Assembly: GCF_001687325.1 (NCBI RefSeq)
Contig: NZ_LZRD01000014.1
Span: forward strand, 62,001-126,000
DNA length: 64,000 nucleotides
Source: Streptomyces sp. PTY087I2
GTDB lineage: Bacteria; Actinomycetota; Actinomycetes; Streptomycetales; Streptomycetaceae
Direction of reading: 5' to 3'
In this document: in pieces, positions 47,006 through 55,287 of the stretch
Position numbering within the stretch: position 1 is the first letter of the stretch
How the letters are laid out: every line of letters begins with the position of its first letter
Position numbers and translations under genes: made by a program
Notes under the pieces: model-generated
Databases searched by the model: none
What the model saw: the letters and a program-made list of their open reading frames with translations, nothing else
What the model was told of the DNA's origin: nothing

Positions 47006-47952
47006 CGGGTCTCCCCCGGTCCGGGGCCGCCGGGGCGGCGCTCCTGGTCGGCCAGGACGACGAGGAGGTCCTCGGCCAGCTCGGCCTTGAGCAGGCCGTG
47101 GGCGAGCGCCCGGTCGGCCGTGGCGCGGGCCATCGCGACATATCCGGCGACCGCCTGCGGGGCGTAGGTGCGCAGCTCGCCGATGTGGGCGGCGACCGTG
47201 CCCGCGTCCCCGCGGGCGACCGGGCCGGTCAGCGCGGCGTCGCCGGAGCGCAGGGCGTTGTCCAGGGCGGCGCCGAGCAGCGGGCCGAGCATCCGGTCGG
47301 GGGCGGCGACCCCGGCCTTGGTCAGCAGCTCCATCGACTGGGCGACCAGGGTGACCAGGTGGTTCGCCCCGAGGGCGAGGGCCGCGTGGTAGAGCGGGCG
47401 CGCGTCCTCGGCGATCCACTCGGGTTCGCCGCCCATCTCGATGACCAGGGCCTCGGCCGCGAGCCGCAGCTCCTCGGGGGCGGTGACGCCGAAGGAGCAG
47501 CCCGCGAGCCGCTGGACGTCGACGGCGGTGCCGGTGAACGTCATCGCCGGGTGCAGCGCGAGTGGCAGCGCCCCGGCCCGCAGCGCGGGGTCCAGCACCT
47601 TCGCCCCGTACCGCCCGGAGGTGTGGACGAGCAGCTGGCCCGGCCGTACGGCGCCGGTCTCGGCGAGGCCCTCGACCAGCGTGGGCAGCACGTCGTCGGG
47701 GACGGTCAGGAGCACCAGCTCGGCGCGGGCCAGCACCTCGGCGGGCTCCACCAGGGGCACATCGGGGAGGAGGGTCGCGGCGCGGCGGCGGGAGGCGTCG
47801 GAGACGCCGGAGACGGCGACCGGGCGGTGCCCGGCGAGCCGGAGCGACGCGGCGAGGGCGGGTCCGACCCGGCCCGCGCCGACGACGCCGACCGTGAGAC
47901 GGGCGGGGCGGTCCCTCGCGTCGAGGGATTCCTTCGAAACTGATGCGTTCAC
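47002..47952 (-). CDS. Rossmann-like + DUF2520 protein, ketopantoate-reductase-like
   Basis: A GTG at 47952 gives 316 residues. The Rossmann motif is TVGVVGAGRVGPALAASLRLAGH, with a C-terminal helical DUF2520 domain (EDARPLYHAALALGANHLVTLVAQSMELL). The fold is that of ketopantoate reductase and NADP-dependent oxidoreductases. It overlaps panC by 4 nt, so a pantoate-forming or regulating role is plausible but not shown. Confidence 0.8.
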   Translation of the reverse strand: MNASVSKESLDARDRPARLTVGVVGAGRVGPALAASLRLAGHRPVAVSGVSDASRRRAATLLPDVPLVEPAEVLARAELVLLTVPDDVLPTLVEGLAETGAVRPGQLLVHTSGRYGAKVLDPALRAGALPLALHPAMTFTGTAVDVQRLAGCSFGVTAPEELRLAAEALVIEMGGEPEWIAEDARPLYHAALALGANHLVTLVAQSMELLTKAGVAAPDRMLGPLLGAALDNALRSGDAALTGPVARGDAGTVAAHIGELRTYAPQAVAGYVAMARATADRALAHGLLKAELAEDLLVVLADQERRPGGPGPGETR

Positions 47953-48120
47953 GCGGCGATGGCCTTCCGTTCCAGTCCGCGGGGGGTACCGGACGACTTC
48001 TCTGCATGCTACGCCAGCGTTTCGGGGAAGCCCTGCCCCTGCCCACAGCCTGTGGATAACTTTCCGGGCGGGACGGAATTGCGCGGGCGCGCCGCCGGAG
48101 GTCCGGGTGATGATCGTCCC

Positions 48121-49284
48121 ATGGCGACCATGAATGAGCAGGAGCAGCGGCGGCGCAGGCTGATGGCGTGGCGGGGCGCGCGACGGGTGCTGGCCCGGGT
48201 GGGCGCGGACGGCACGCTGGGCGAACGGCTGGCGGCGCTGGCCGCCGACGCCCCGTCCGTACACGATCCGGCCGACTGCACCGATGTGTACGGGGGCGGG
48301 GTCGTCGCCGATCTGGAGCGGCGGACGGCCGAGGTGCTGGGGATGGAGGCGGCGGCGTTCTTCCCGACCGGGACGATGGCCCAGCAGGTGGCGCTGCGGT
48401 GCTGGGCGGGGCGTACGGGCAACGCGACGGTGGCGCTGCACCCGCTGTCCCACCCGGAGGTGCACGAGGGCGGGGCGCTGGGGGTGGTGAGCGGGCTGCG
48501 CACGGTGCATCCGACGTCGGCGCCCCGGCTGCCGGACGCGGAGGAGATCCGGGAGTTCCCGGAGCCGTTCGGCACGCTGATGCTGGAGCTGCCGTTGCGG
48601 GACGCGGGGTTCGTCCTGCCGTCCTGGGCGGAGCTGACGGCGGTGGTGGAGGCGGCCCGGGAGCGGGACGCGGTCGTCCACTTCGACGGGGCGCGGCTGT
48701 GGGAGTGCGGCCCGCACTTCGGGCGGGAGCTGTCGGAGATCGCGGGTCTCGCGGACAGCGTGTACGTGTCGTTCTACAAGTCCCTGGACGGGCTGTCCGG
48801 GGCGGTGCTGGCGGGGCCCTCGACGCTGGTGGAGGAGGCGCGGGTGTGGCGTCACCGGTACGGGGGCCAGCTCTTCCAGCAGTTCCCGGCGGCGCTGTCC
48901 GCGCTGATCGGCCTGGAGCGGGAGCTGCCGCGGCTGCCGTCGTACGTGGCCCACGCGAAGGTGGTGGCGGGGGCGCTGGCGGAGGGGTTCGCGGCGGCGG
49001 GGGTGCCGTGGTTCCGGGTGCATCCGGAGCCGCCGCACACGCACCAGTTCCAGGTCTGGCTGCCGTACGGGACGGAGGTGCTGGACGAGGCGTCGGTGCG
49101 GCAGGCGGAGGAGACGGGGGTGGCCCTGTTCCGGCGCTGGTTCGCGGGGACGGGCGGGGCGGGGCTGCCGCCGGGGGTCTCGTTCACGGAGGTGACGGTG
49201 GGGGGTGCGGGGCTGGAGTGGTCGGCGGGGGATGTGCGGGGTGCGGTGGCGGGGTTTGTGGGGTTGGTGCGGGGGCTCGCGTAG
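48121..49284 (+). CDS. beta-eliminating lyase/threonine aldolase-like PLP enzyme
   Basis: 387 residues from ATG 48121 (ATG 48130 is an alternative). Fold-type I PLP features: ADCTDVYGGGVVADLERRTAEVLG, FFPTGTMAQQVALR, HFDGARLWECG and the PLP-Lys region VYVSFYKSLDGLSGAVLAG. The family includes L-threonine aldolases and tyrosine phenol-lyases; length and sequence fit aldolase-type members. Divergent from the DUF2520-panC operon. Confidence 0.85.
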   Translation: MATMNEQEQRRRRLMAWRGARRVLARVGADGTLGERLAALAADAPSVHDPADCTDVYGGGVVADLERRTAEVLGMEAAAFFPTGTMAQQVALRCWAGRTGNATVALHPLSHPEVHEGGALGVVSGLRTVHPTSAPRLPDAEEIREFPEPFGTLMLELPLRDAGFVLPSWAELTAVVEAARERDAVVHFDGARLWECGPHFGRELSEIAGLADSVYVSFYKSLDGLSGAVLAGPSTLVEEARVWRHRYGGQLFQQFPAALSALIGLERELPRLPSYVAHAKVVAGALAEGFAAAGVPWFRVHPEPPHTHQFQVWLPYGTEVLDEASVRQAEETGVALFRRWFAGTGGAGLPPGVSFTEVTVGGAGLEWSAGDVRGAVAGFVGLVRGLA

Positions 49285-49345
49285 GGGCGGAGCCTTCGGG
49301 CTGCCCGGGCGGGGGGCCTGTTCGGTGCGGGGCCCCGGGCCTCGG

Positions 49346-49555
49346 GGTTCCGTCCTCAAGCGCCGGACGGGCTGGAGATGCGGGTGCCTGTCCGGTGCGG
49401 GACCCCCGGCTCCACGGTTCCGTCCTCAAGCGCCGGACGGGCTGGGTGAGCTCGGGTCCTTCCTCAAGCGCCGGGCGGGCTGGAGATGCCGGGGTCTTGT
49501 CCAGTGCGGGACCCCCGGCTTCACGGTTCCGTCCTCAAACGCCGGACGGGCTGGG
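49346..49555. repeat. four copies of the intergenic repeat
   Basis: Copies of GGTTCCGTCCTCAA-CGCCGGACGGGCTGG lie at 49346-49376, 49416-49446, 49456-49484 (degenerate) and 49525-49555, all same orientation, the first, second and fourth separated by related spacers (GTGCGGGACCCCCGGCT). They are the same family as at 27.6 kb. The last copy overlaps the 3' end of the small minus-strand ORF. Confidence 0.85.
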
Positions 49556-49726
49556 TGGGCCGGGTGGGCTGGAAGTGACGGGGCGGGGTGTCGGTGGGTG
49601 TGTGAGCCAGTGGCGGTACAGGGCTCTCAGGACCGCGCGGTCGTGGCGGCCCGGGGGCGGCGGCGCGGGCTCCGACCGCTGGGCCGCGCGGTACGTGTCG
49701 AGCAGGTGCTGCTGGATGGCGTCCAT
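49535..49726 (-). CDS. small conserved Streptomyces protein
   Basis: The ATG at 49726 gives 63 residues beginning MDAIQQHLLDTYRAAQRSEP, a start I recall from similar small actinobacterial proteins. No known domain. The final residues PSPSGV and the stop codon come from the intergenic repeat, so the native C-terminus may have been replaced. Divergent from the ArsR-type regulator across a palindrome. Confidence 0.65.
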   Translation of the reverse strand: MDAIQQHLLDTYRAAQRSEPAPPPPGRHDRAVLRALYRHWLTHPPTPRPVTSSPPGPPSPSGV

Positions 49727-49763
49727 GACTTCAGCCTGCGCAGCTCGCCGCGAGCCCGCGCGT

Positions 49764-49786
49764 CGATTGACGGGCCCCGTCAATCG
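49764..49786. promoter_or_regulatory. perfect 23-bp palindromic operator
   Basis: Arms CGATTGACGGG and CCCGTCAATCG flank one central C. It lies 38 bp upstream of each of two divergent starts (49726 on minus, 49825 on plus). It is probably the site of the DUF5937/ArsR regulator controlling both genes. Confidence 0.65.
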
Positions 49787-49824
49787 AAACGTCGGGCCCG
49801 GGACCGTACCCCCACTATGGAGGG

Positions 49825-50943
49825 GTGAGCGTGCACATAGACATCGCGGGACTGCCCGCCGACCACGTCGTCTTCGCGACTTCTCCCCTCGCCGAGCTGG
49901 GGCTCGCCCTGCATGCGCTCTCCGAGCCCGGTCACCATCCGGGGCTGCACGGCTGGACCACCGCGACCGCGGCGGGCCTGGAGCCCGATCTCGCGGACCG
50001 GCTGCTGGAGGCGGAGTTCCTCTGGCGGAACACCTTCGCCGACATCTTCCTGCCGTTCTCCGGCATCCGCGGCGGCGACGGCAGGACCGGGGCGACCCTC
50101 GCGGAGGACCTGGACATCCTGGACCGGCTCGACGACGAACGGTTCGTCACCGCGGCCACCGAGTTCACCTGCTCCAGCATGTACGGGGCCGACGCCCCGT
50201 CACCGCTGGCGGACCCGGGGATGCGGGCCCGGGTCCTGGACATGGCGGCGGCGCGCGGCCCGCGCCAGGTGGAGTTCACCAAGCGGCTGCTGGCCGACCC
50301 CGTCTCCGTACGCGGATGGATCAGGCGGCTCCTGGAGGACTGCGACCAGGCGTTCTTCGCCGACACCTGGCGGCGGGTCTCCGTCCAGCTGGTCGCCGAC
50401 GCCCGGCACAAGACGGAGCTGCTGCGCCGCAAGGGGCTCGCCGACGCGATCGGGGCGGTGTCCGCCGCCGTGACGCTGGACGAGGACGCGGGCCGGATCA
50501 CCGTCGACAAGCTGACCGAGGGCCGGACCACCGCCGTCGCCCCGGAGGTCGGCCTCGGGCTCACCCTCGTCCCCACCAGCTTCGGCTGGCCGCACCTGAC
50601 CGTGCTGCACGCCCACCACTGGCGCCCGGTGATCCACTACCCGGTCCATCTGCCCGACCTGCCGTCGCCCGCCTCCGTGGAGCAGCTCCAGCGCCGGATG
50701 GAGGCCCTGGCCCACCCCATGCGGATGCGGCTGTGCCGCAACCTGGCCCGCTCCCCGTACACCACCGGTGAACTCGCCGAGTCGCACAGCATCACCGCGC
50801 CCGAGGTCTCCCGCCACCTCTCGGTGCTCAAGAAGGCGGGCCTGGTCACCACGCGCCGCCGGGGCCGCTACGTCCTGCACCAGCTGGACCTGACGGTTGT
50901 CGCCCGGCTCGGCAGCGACTTCCTGGAGGGCGTCCTGCGCTGA
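49825..50943 (+). CDS. DUF5937/ArsR-family transcriptional regulator
   Basis: 372 residues from GTG 49825. The N-terminal ~280 residues match the DUF5937-type sensor region (DLPADHVVFATSPLAELGLALHALSEPGHH). The C-terminal ArsR winged helix is clear: RRMEALAHPMRMRLCRNLARSPYTTGELAESHSITAPEVSRHLSVLKKAGLVTTRRRGRYVLHQLD. It lacks ArsR metal-binding Cys, so the signal is unknown. Confidence 0.85.
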   Translation: MSVHIDIAGLPADHVVFATSPLAELGLALHALSEPGHHPGLHGWTTATAAGLEPDLADRLLEAEFLWRNTFADIFLPFSGIRGGDGRTGATLAEDLDILDRLDDERFVTAATEFTCSSMYGADAPSPLADPGMRARVLDMAAARGPRQVEFTKRLLADPVSVRGWIRRLLEDCDQAFFADTWRRVSVQLVADARHKTELLRRKGLADAIGAVSAAVTLDEDAGRITVDKLTEGRTTAVAPEVGLGLTLVPTSFGWPHLTVLHAHHWRPVIHYPVHLPDLPSPASVEQLQRRMEALAHPMRMRLCRNLARSPYTTGELAESHSITAPEVSRHLSVLKKAGLVTTRRRGRYVLHQLDLTVVARLGSDFLEGVLR

Positions 50944-50946
50944 GCC

Positions 50947-51627
50947 TCAGCCCGCGCCGCCGCCGGCCCGGACCAGGCCCGTCTCGTAGGCGAGGACGAC
51001 GACCTGGACCCGGTCGCGGAGGTTCAGCTTGGTGAGGATGCGGCCGACGTGCGTCTTGACCGTGGCCTCGGAGAGCACCAGGCGGGCCGCGATCTCGCCG
51101 TTGGAGAGGCCCTGGGCGACCAGGAGCATGACTTCGCGTTCGCGTTCGGTGAGCTTGCCGATGTGCTTGTTCTTCGGTTCCTTCTCGCCGCTGGGCAGCA
51201 TCGGCGAGAAGCGGTCGAGCAGCCGGCGGGTGGTGGACGGGGCGACGACCGCGTCGCCGCTGTGCACCGAACGGATCGCGGCGAGCAGCTCGGCGGGCGG
51301 CACGTCCTTGAGCATGAAGCCGCTGGCTCCCGCCTTCAGCCCGGAGAACGCGTACTCGTCGAGGTCGAAGGTGGTCAGGATGAGCACCTTCGGCGGGTCC
51401 TGCTGCGCGCAGATGCGGCGGGTCGCCTCGACGCCGTCCAGCCGGGGCATGCGGACGTCCATCAGGACCACGTCCACGGCGGTGGACCGCAGCATCTCGA
51501 TCGCCTCCGCCCCGTCCCCGGCCTCGGCGACGACCTCCATGTCCGGCTGGGCGGCGAGCACCATCCGGAAGCCGGTCCGCAGCAGCACCTGGTCGTCGAC
51601 GAGCATCACGCGGATCGCCATGGTCAT
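50947..51627 (-). CDS. NarL/LuxR-family response regulator
   Basis: 226 residues starting at ATG 51627 with AGGACAC upstream (ATG 51621 is an alternative). Receiver domain with phospho-acceptor Asp57 in LMDVRMPRLDG and Lys in FMLKD; LuxR-type HTH LTEREREVMLLVAQGLSNGEIAARLVLSEATVKTHVGRILTKL. Paired with the kinase upstream. Targets unknown. Confidence 0.94.
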   Translation of the reverse strand: MTMAIRVMLVDDQVLLRTGFRMVLAAQPDMEVVAEAGDGAEAIEMLRSTAVDVVLMDVRMPRLDGVEATRRICAQQDPPKVLILTTFDLDEYAFSGLKAGASGFMLKDVPPAELLAAIRSVHSGDAVVAPSTTRRLLDRFSPMLPSGEKEPKNKHIGKLTEREREVMLLVAQGLSNGEIAARLVLSEATVKTHVGRILTKLNLRDRVQVVVLAYETGLVRAGGGAG

Positions 51628-51755
51628 GGGAACGTGTCCTGTCCTGGATCGGTCAGTCGGTCGGGGTCGGGTCGGTCGGGGTCGCATCGGTCGGGCGTGG
51701 TCGGGTCGGTCGGGCGCGTCCGAATCGATCGGGCGGGCGTGGTCGAGGGAGTCCG
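51628..51755. repeat. GGTCGGG-rich low-complexity spacer between kinase and regulator genes
   Basis: The 128-bp gap consists largely of CGGTCGGG-type repeats (51650-51735). It interrupts an otherwise likely operon and may vary in length among strains. Confidence 0.7.
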
Positions 51756-52958
51756 TCAGCCCGGGGGCTTCAGCGGCAGCAGCGCGCTGATCCGGAATCC
51801 GCCGCCGGGCCGGGGCCCCGCGTCCAGGGTGCCGCCGACCATGCCGACCCGCTCCCGCATCCCGATCATCCCGTGCCCCGCGCCGTCCGCGCCGCCGTCC
51901 TCGTACAGCTCGTGCGCCGCGCCCCGGCCGTCGTCCTCGATCAGCAGCCCGAGGCCGTCGTCGAAGTAGACCAGCCGGACGCTGGCCCCGGCGTCGGGGC
52001 CGCCGTGCTTGCGGGTGTTCGTCAGGGCCTCCTGCACCACGCGGTACGCGGTCAGCTCCACGCCGCTGGGCAGCGGACGCGGGGTACCCTCGACCTTGAA
52101 GTCGACCTCCAGGCCGGTCTGCCGCACCTGCGCGACCAGGTCCTCGATCTGTTCGACGTCGGGCTGGGGGACGTACTCCCCGCTCTCCGGGGCGTCACCC
52201 GTCCGCAGCACCCCGAGCAGCCGCCGCATCTCCGCGAGCGCCTGGCGGCCGGTGCCGGAGATGGTCTCCAGGGCCTGCTTGGCCTGGTCGGGGGCGGTGT
52301 CCATGACATAGGCGGCGCCGTCGGCCTGGACGACCATCACGGACACGTTGTGCGCGACGACGTCGTGCAGCTCCCGGGCGATCCGGGCCCGCTCGGCGGC
52401 GACGGCGACCTTGGACTGCGCCTCGCGTTCCCGCTCCAGCCGGGCGGCACGCTCCTCCAGCTGGTCGAAATAGGCGCGCCGGGTCCGCAGCGAGTCCCCC
52501 AGCACCCAGGCCAGCACGAACGGCACGGTCATGATGACCGTCACGAAGATCACCTGGGGCACGGAGCCCCCGGGCTCGGCCTCCCACCGCAGCTGGGACA
52601 GGGCCGCCGCGCTCAGGCTGCACACCAGGGCGAGCCGGGACGCCCAGCGCTCGCCGACCGTGGCCACCGTGTAGGTGATCACCAGCATCGCGAAGTTCCC
52701 GATGCCCGGCCGGACACCGAACACCAGCTGCACGACGCCCACCAGGATGGCGAGCAGCAGCATCTTCTCGGGGGCCTTGCGGCGCAGCGCCACGACGGTG
52801 GAGAGCCCCAGCACGACCGGGACCGCGACGATCTCCTCGCGCCCGGTGTCGTACATGCCCGAGAACAGCGACATGCCGGAGAGCCCGAGGAGGACGACGG
52901 CCCAGAAGACGTCGACGCCCGTCGGGTGTCTGCGGATGAAGTCGTAGAGGCGCTGCAC
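51756..52958 (-). CDS. DesK/NarX-type sensor histidine kinase
   Basis: 400 residues from a GTG that lies just after a TACGCT box without a Shine-Dalgarno, suggesting a leaderless mRNA. Four or five membrane helices in the first 160 residues, HisKA_3 with HDVVAHNVSVMVVQADGA (His near residue 200), and a HATPase domain (RVVQEALTNTRKHG, DDGRGA, GMIGMRERVGMVGGTL). Signal unknown. Confidence 0.93.
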   Translation of the reverse strand: MQRLYDFIRRHPTGVDVFWAVVLLGLSGMSLFSGMYDTGREEIVAVPVVLGLSTVVALRRKAPEKMLLLAILVGVVQLVFGVRPGIGNFAMLVITYTVATVGERWASRLALVCSLSAAALSQLRWEAEPGGSVPQVIFVTVIMTVPFVLAWVLGDSLRTRRAYFDQLEERAARLEREREAQSKVAVAAERARIARELHDVVAHNVSVMVVQADGAAYVMDTAPDQAKQALETISGTGRQALAEMRRLLGVLRTGDAPESGEYVPQPDVEQIEDLVAQVRQTGLEVDFKVEGTPRPLPSGVELTAYRVVQEALTNTRKHGGPDAGASVRLVYFDDGLGLLIEDDGRGAAHELYEDGGADGAGHGMIGMRERVGMVGGTLDAGPRPGGGFRISALLPLKPPG

Positions 52959-53054
52959 GTGACTAAGCGTAGGGACAGGGGATCGGTGCCCGGGTCAACC
53001 GGAGGGTCGATCCGGGTCCTGGGACCGTACTCCCCAAGGTGGAGACTTGCCTAC

Positions 53055-54068
53055 GTGACGGACGAGTGGCGCGGTTGGCGGGAGGCGGCTCAGGCCGCTC
53101 TGTACGGGGATGAGGGCTTTTATCGCAGCCCGGCGCGGAGCCCGGAGGGGCCTGCGGGCCACTTCCGTACGTCGGTGCACGCCTCGCCGCTCTTCGCGAC
53201 GGCGGTGGCCCGGCTGTTGACCGGAATCGCCCGGGAGCTGGACACCGGAACGGTCGCGCTGGTCGATGTGGGCGCGGGGCGCGGCGAGCTGTTGACCGGA
53301 GTGCTGGCCGCGCTGCCGGAGGGACTGGATGTGGCCCCGTACGCCGTCGAGGTCGCCGGCCGGCCGCCGGGGCTGGATCCCCGGATCGAGTGGTGCGCCG
53401 AACCGCCGGCCGGGGTCACCGGGCTGCTGTTCGCCAACGAGTGGCTGGACAACGTTCCGGTGGAGGTGGCGGAGACGGACGCGGAGGGTGTTCCCCGGTA
53501 CGTCCGGGTGCGGGCCTCGGACGGTGCGGAGCGCCTGGGTGATCCTGTTGCCGGGGCGGACGCCGCGTGGCTGGAGCGCTGGTGGCCGCTGTCCGCGCCG
53601 GGCGAGCGGGCGGAGATCGGCCGCCCCCGGGACACGGCCTGGGCCGGGGCGGTGGGTTCGCTGACCGCAGGGCTCGCGGTGGCGGTGGACTACGCGCATG
53701 TACGGGGCGCCCGCCCGCCCTTCGGGACGCTGACCGGTTTCCGGGGCGGGCGCGAGGTGCGCCCGGTGCCGGACGGCTCCTGCGATCTGACCGCGCACGT
53801 GGCGCTGGACGCCTGCGCGGCGGCGGCCACGGAGGCGGTCGCGGAGGCCGGGACCGGCGCGAGCACCGAGCTGACCGGGCAGCGGGAGGCGCTGCGCCGC
53901 CTCGGCGTCGGCGGCGACCGGCCGCCGCTGAGCCTCGCCACCACCGATCCGGCGGGGTATGTACGCGCACTGGCGGCGGCGGGCGAGGCGGCGGAGCTGA
54001 CCGCGCGCGGCGGCCTCGGCGACTTCGGCTGGCTGCTGCACCGGGTGGGGCTGCCGGAACCCGGGTGA
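53055..54068 (+). CDS. MidA/NDUFAF7-family SAM methyltransferase
   Basis: A GTG at 53055 gives 337 residues. It shows the SAM motif LVDVGAGRGELLTGVLAAL and the MidA-type segments LLFANEWLDNVPVEV and VAVDYAHVR. Human NDUFAF7 of this family dimethylates an arginine in the complex I subunit NDUFS2. Its immediate downstream neighbour is nuoD, the bacterial NDUFS2, in which that Arg is conserved. Confidence 0.85.
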   Translation: MTDEWRGWREAAQAALYGDEGFYRSPARSPEGPAGHFRTSVHASPLFATAVARLLTGIARELDTGTVALVDVGAGRGELLTGVLAALPEGLDVAPYAVEVAGRPPGLDPRIEWCAEPPAGVTGLLFANEWLDNVPVEVAETDAEGVPRYVRVRASDGAERLGDPVAGADAAWLERWWPLSAPGERAEIGRPRDTAWAGAVGSLTAGLAVAVDYAHVRGARPPFGTLTGFRGGREVRPVPDGSCDLTAHVALDACAAAATEAVAEAGTGASTELTGQREALRRLGVGGDRPPLSLATTDPAGYVRALAAAGEAAELTARGGLGDFGWLLHRVGLPEPG

Positions 54069-54106
54069 CCGCCCTCGCACCGCGGCCGCAGGGAATACTG
54101 TCCCGC

Positions 54107-55249
54107 ATGACGGAGACGACGATCGGCATCGGCGGAGCGGCGGAGAGCACCGACATGGTGCTCAACATCGGTCCCCAGCACCCCTCGACGCACGGGGTCC
54201 TCCGGCTGCGGATCGTGCTGGACGGCGAGCGCGTCCAGCACGCGGAGCCGGTCATCGGCTATATGCACCGGGGCGCGGAGAAGCTGTTCGAGGCCCGTGA
54301 CTACCGGCAGATCGTCATGCTGGCCAACCGCCACGACTGGCTCTCCGCGTTCTCGAACGAGCTGGGCGTCGTGATGGCCGTCGAGCGGATGCTCGGCATG
54401 GAGGTCCCCGAGCGCGCCGTGTGGACGCGGACGCTGCTCGCCGAGCTGAACCGGGTCCTCAACCATCTGATGTTCCTCGGCTCCTACCCCCTCGAACTCG
54501 GCGGCATCACCCCGGTCTTCCACGCCTTCCGGGAGCGCGAGGAGCTCCAGGCGGTGATGGAGGAGGTCTCCGGCGGGCGGATGCACTACATGTTCAACCG
54601 GGTCGGGGGCCTGAAGGAGGACATCCCGGCGGGCTGGACCGGCCGGGTCCGGGACGCCGTCGCCTCCGTCCGCTCCCGTATGGACGTGTACGAGAACCTC
54701 GTCCTCGGCAACGAGATCTTCCGGGGCCGTACGCGCGACGTGGGCGTGCTGTCCGCCGAAGCGGTGCACGCGTACGGGGTGTCGGGGCCGATCGCCCGCG
54801 CCTCGGGCGTCGACTTCGATCTGCGGCGCGACGAGCAGTATCTCGCGTACGGGGAGCTGCGGGACACCCTGAAGGTGGTGACCAGGCCCGAGGGCGACTG
54901 CCTGGCCCGCTTCGAGTGCCTGCTGGAGCAGACCCTCAACTCCCTGGACCTGGCGGACGCCTGTCTGGACCGGATGGCCGAGCTGGCGCCGGGGCCGGTC
55001 AACCAGCGGCTGCCCAAGGTGCTCAAGGCCCCCGAGGGCCACACCTACGCCTGGACGGAGAACCCGCTCGGCGTCAACGGCTACTACCTGGTGTCCAAGG
55101 GCGAGAAGACGCCTTACCGGCTGAAGCTGCGCTCCGCCTCGTTCAACAACATCCAGGCGCTCACCGAGCTGCTGCCGGGCACCCTGGTCGCCGACATGGT
55201 GGCGATCCTGGGGTCGCTGTTCTTCGTCGTCGGCGACATCGACAAGTAG
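54107..55249 (+). CDS. nuoD: NuoD-like complex I subunit paralogue with Trp at the quinone-Tyr position
   Basis: 380 residues. NIGPQHPSTHGVLRLRIVLDGE, GYMHRGAEKL, FLGSYPLELGGITPVFHAFREREELQ and the C-terminal FVVGDIDK identify NuoD/NDUFS2. His29 (HPSTHG) matches bovine quinone-site His59; Arg55 matches methylated Arg85; but the residue matching Tyr108 is Trp78 (RHDWLSAF). It is separate from any nuoA-N operon here, likely the second NuoD copy seen in some Streptomyces. Confidence 0.9.
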   Translation: MTETTIGIGGAAESTDMVLNIGPQHPSTHGVLRLRIVLDGERVQHAEPVIGYMHRGAEKLFEARDYRQIVMLANRHDWLSAFSNELGVVMAVERMLGMEVPERAVWTRTLLAELNRVLNHLMFLGSYPLELGGITPVFHAFREREELQAVMEEVSGGRMHYMFNRVGGLKEDIPAGWTGRVRDAVASVRSRMDVYENLVLGNEIFRGRTRDVGVLSAEAVHAYGVSGPIARASGVDFDLRRDEQYLAYGELRDTLKVVTRPEGDCLARFECLLEQTLNSLDLADACLDRMAELAPGPVNQRLPKVLKAPEGHTYAWTENPLGVNGYYLVSKGEKTPYRLKLRSASFNNIQALTELLPGTLVADMVAILGSLFFVVGDIDK

Positions 55250-55287
55250 CTCGGCAAGTAGATCGGCAAGTAGCGGGGCCTGCCGCG

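Noticed and set aside
49285..49760. CRISPR-like array from the regularly repeated 30-bp units
   Set aside because: Spacers between repeats are themselves similar, unit sequences are shared with distant loci, and no cas genes are nearby.
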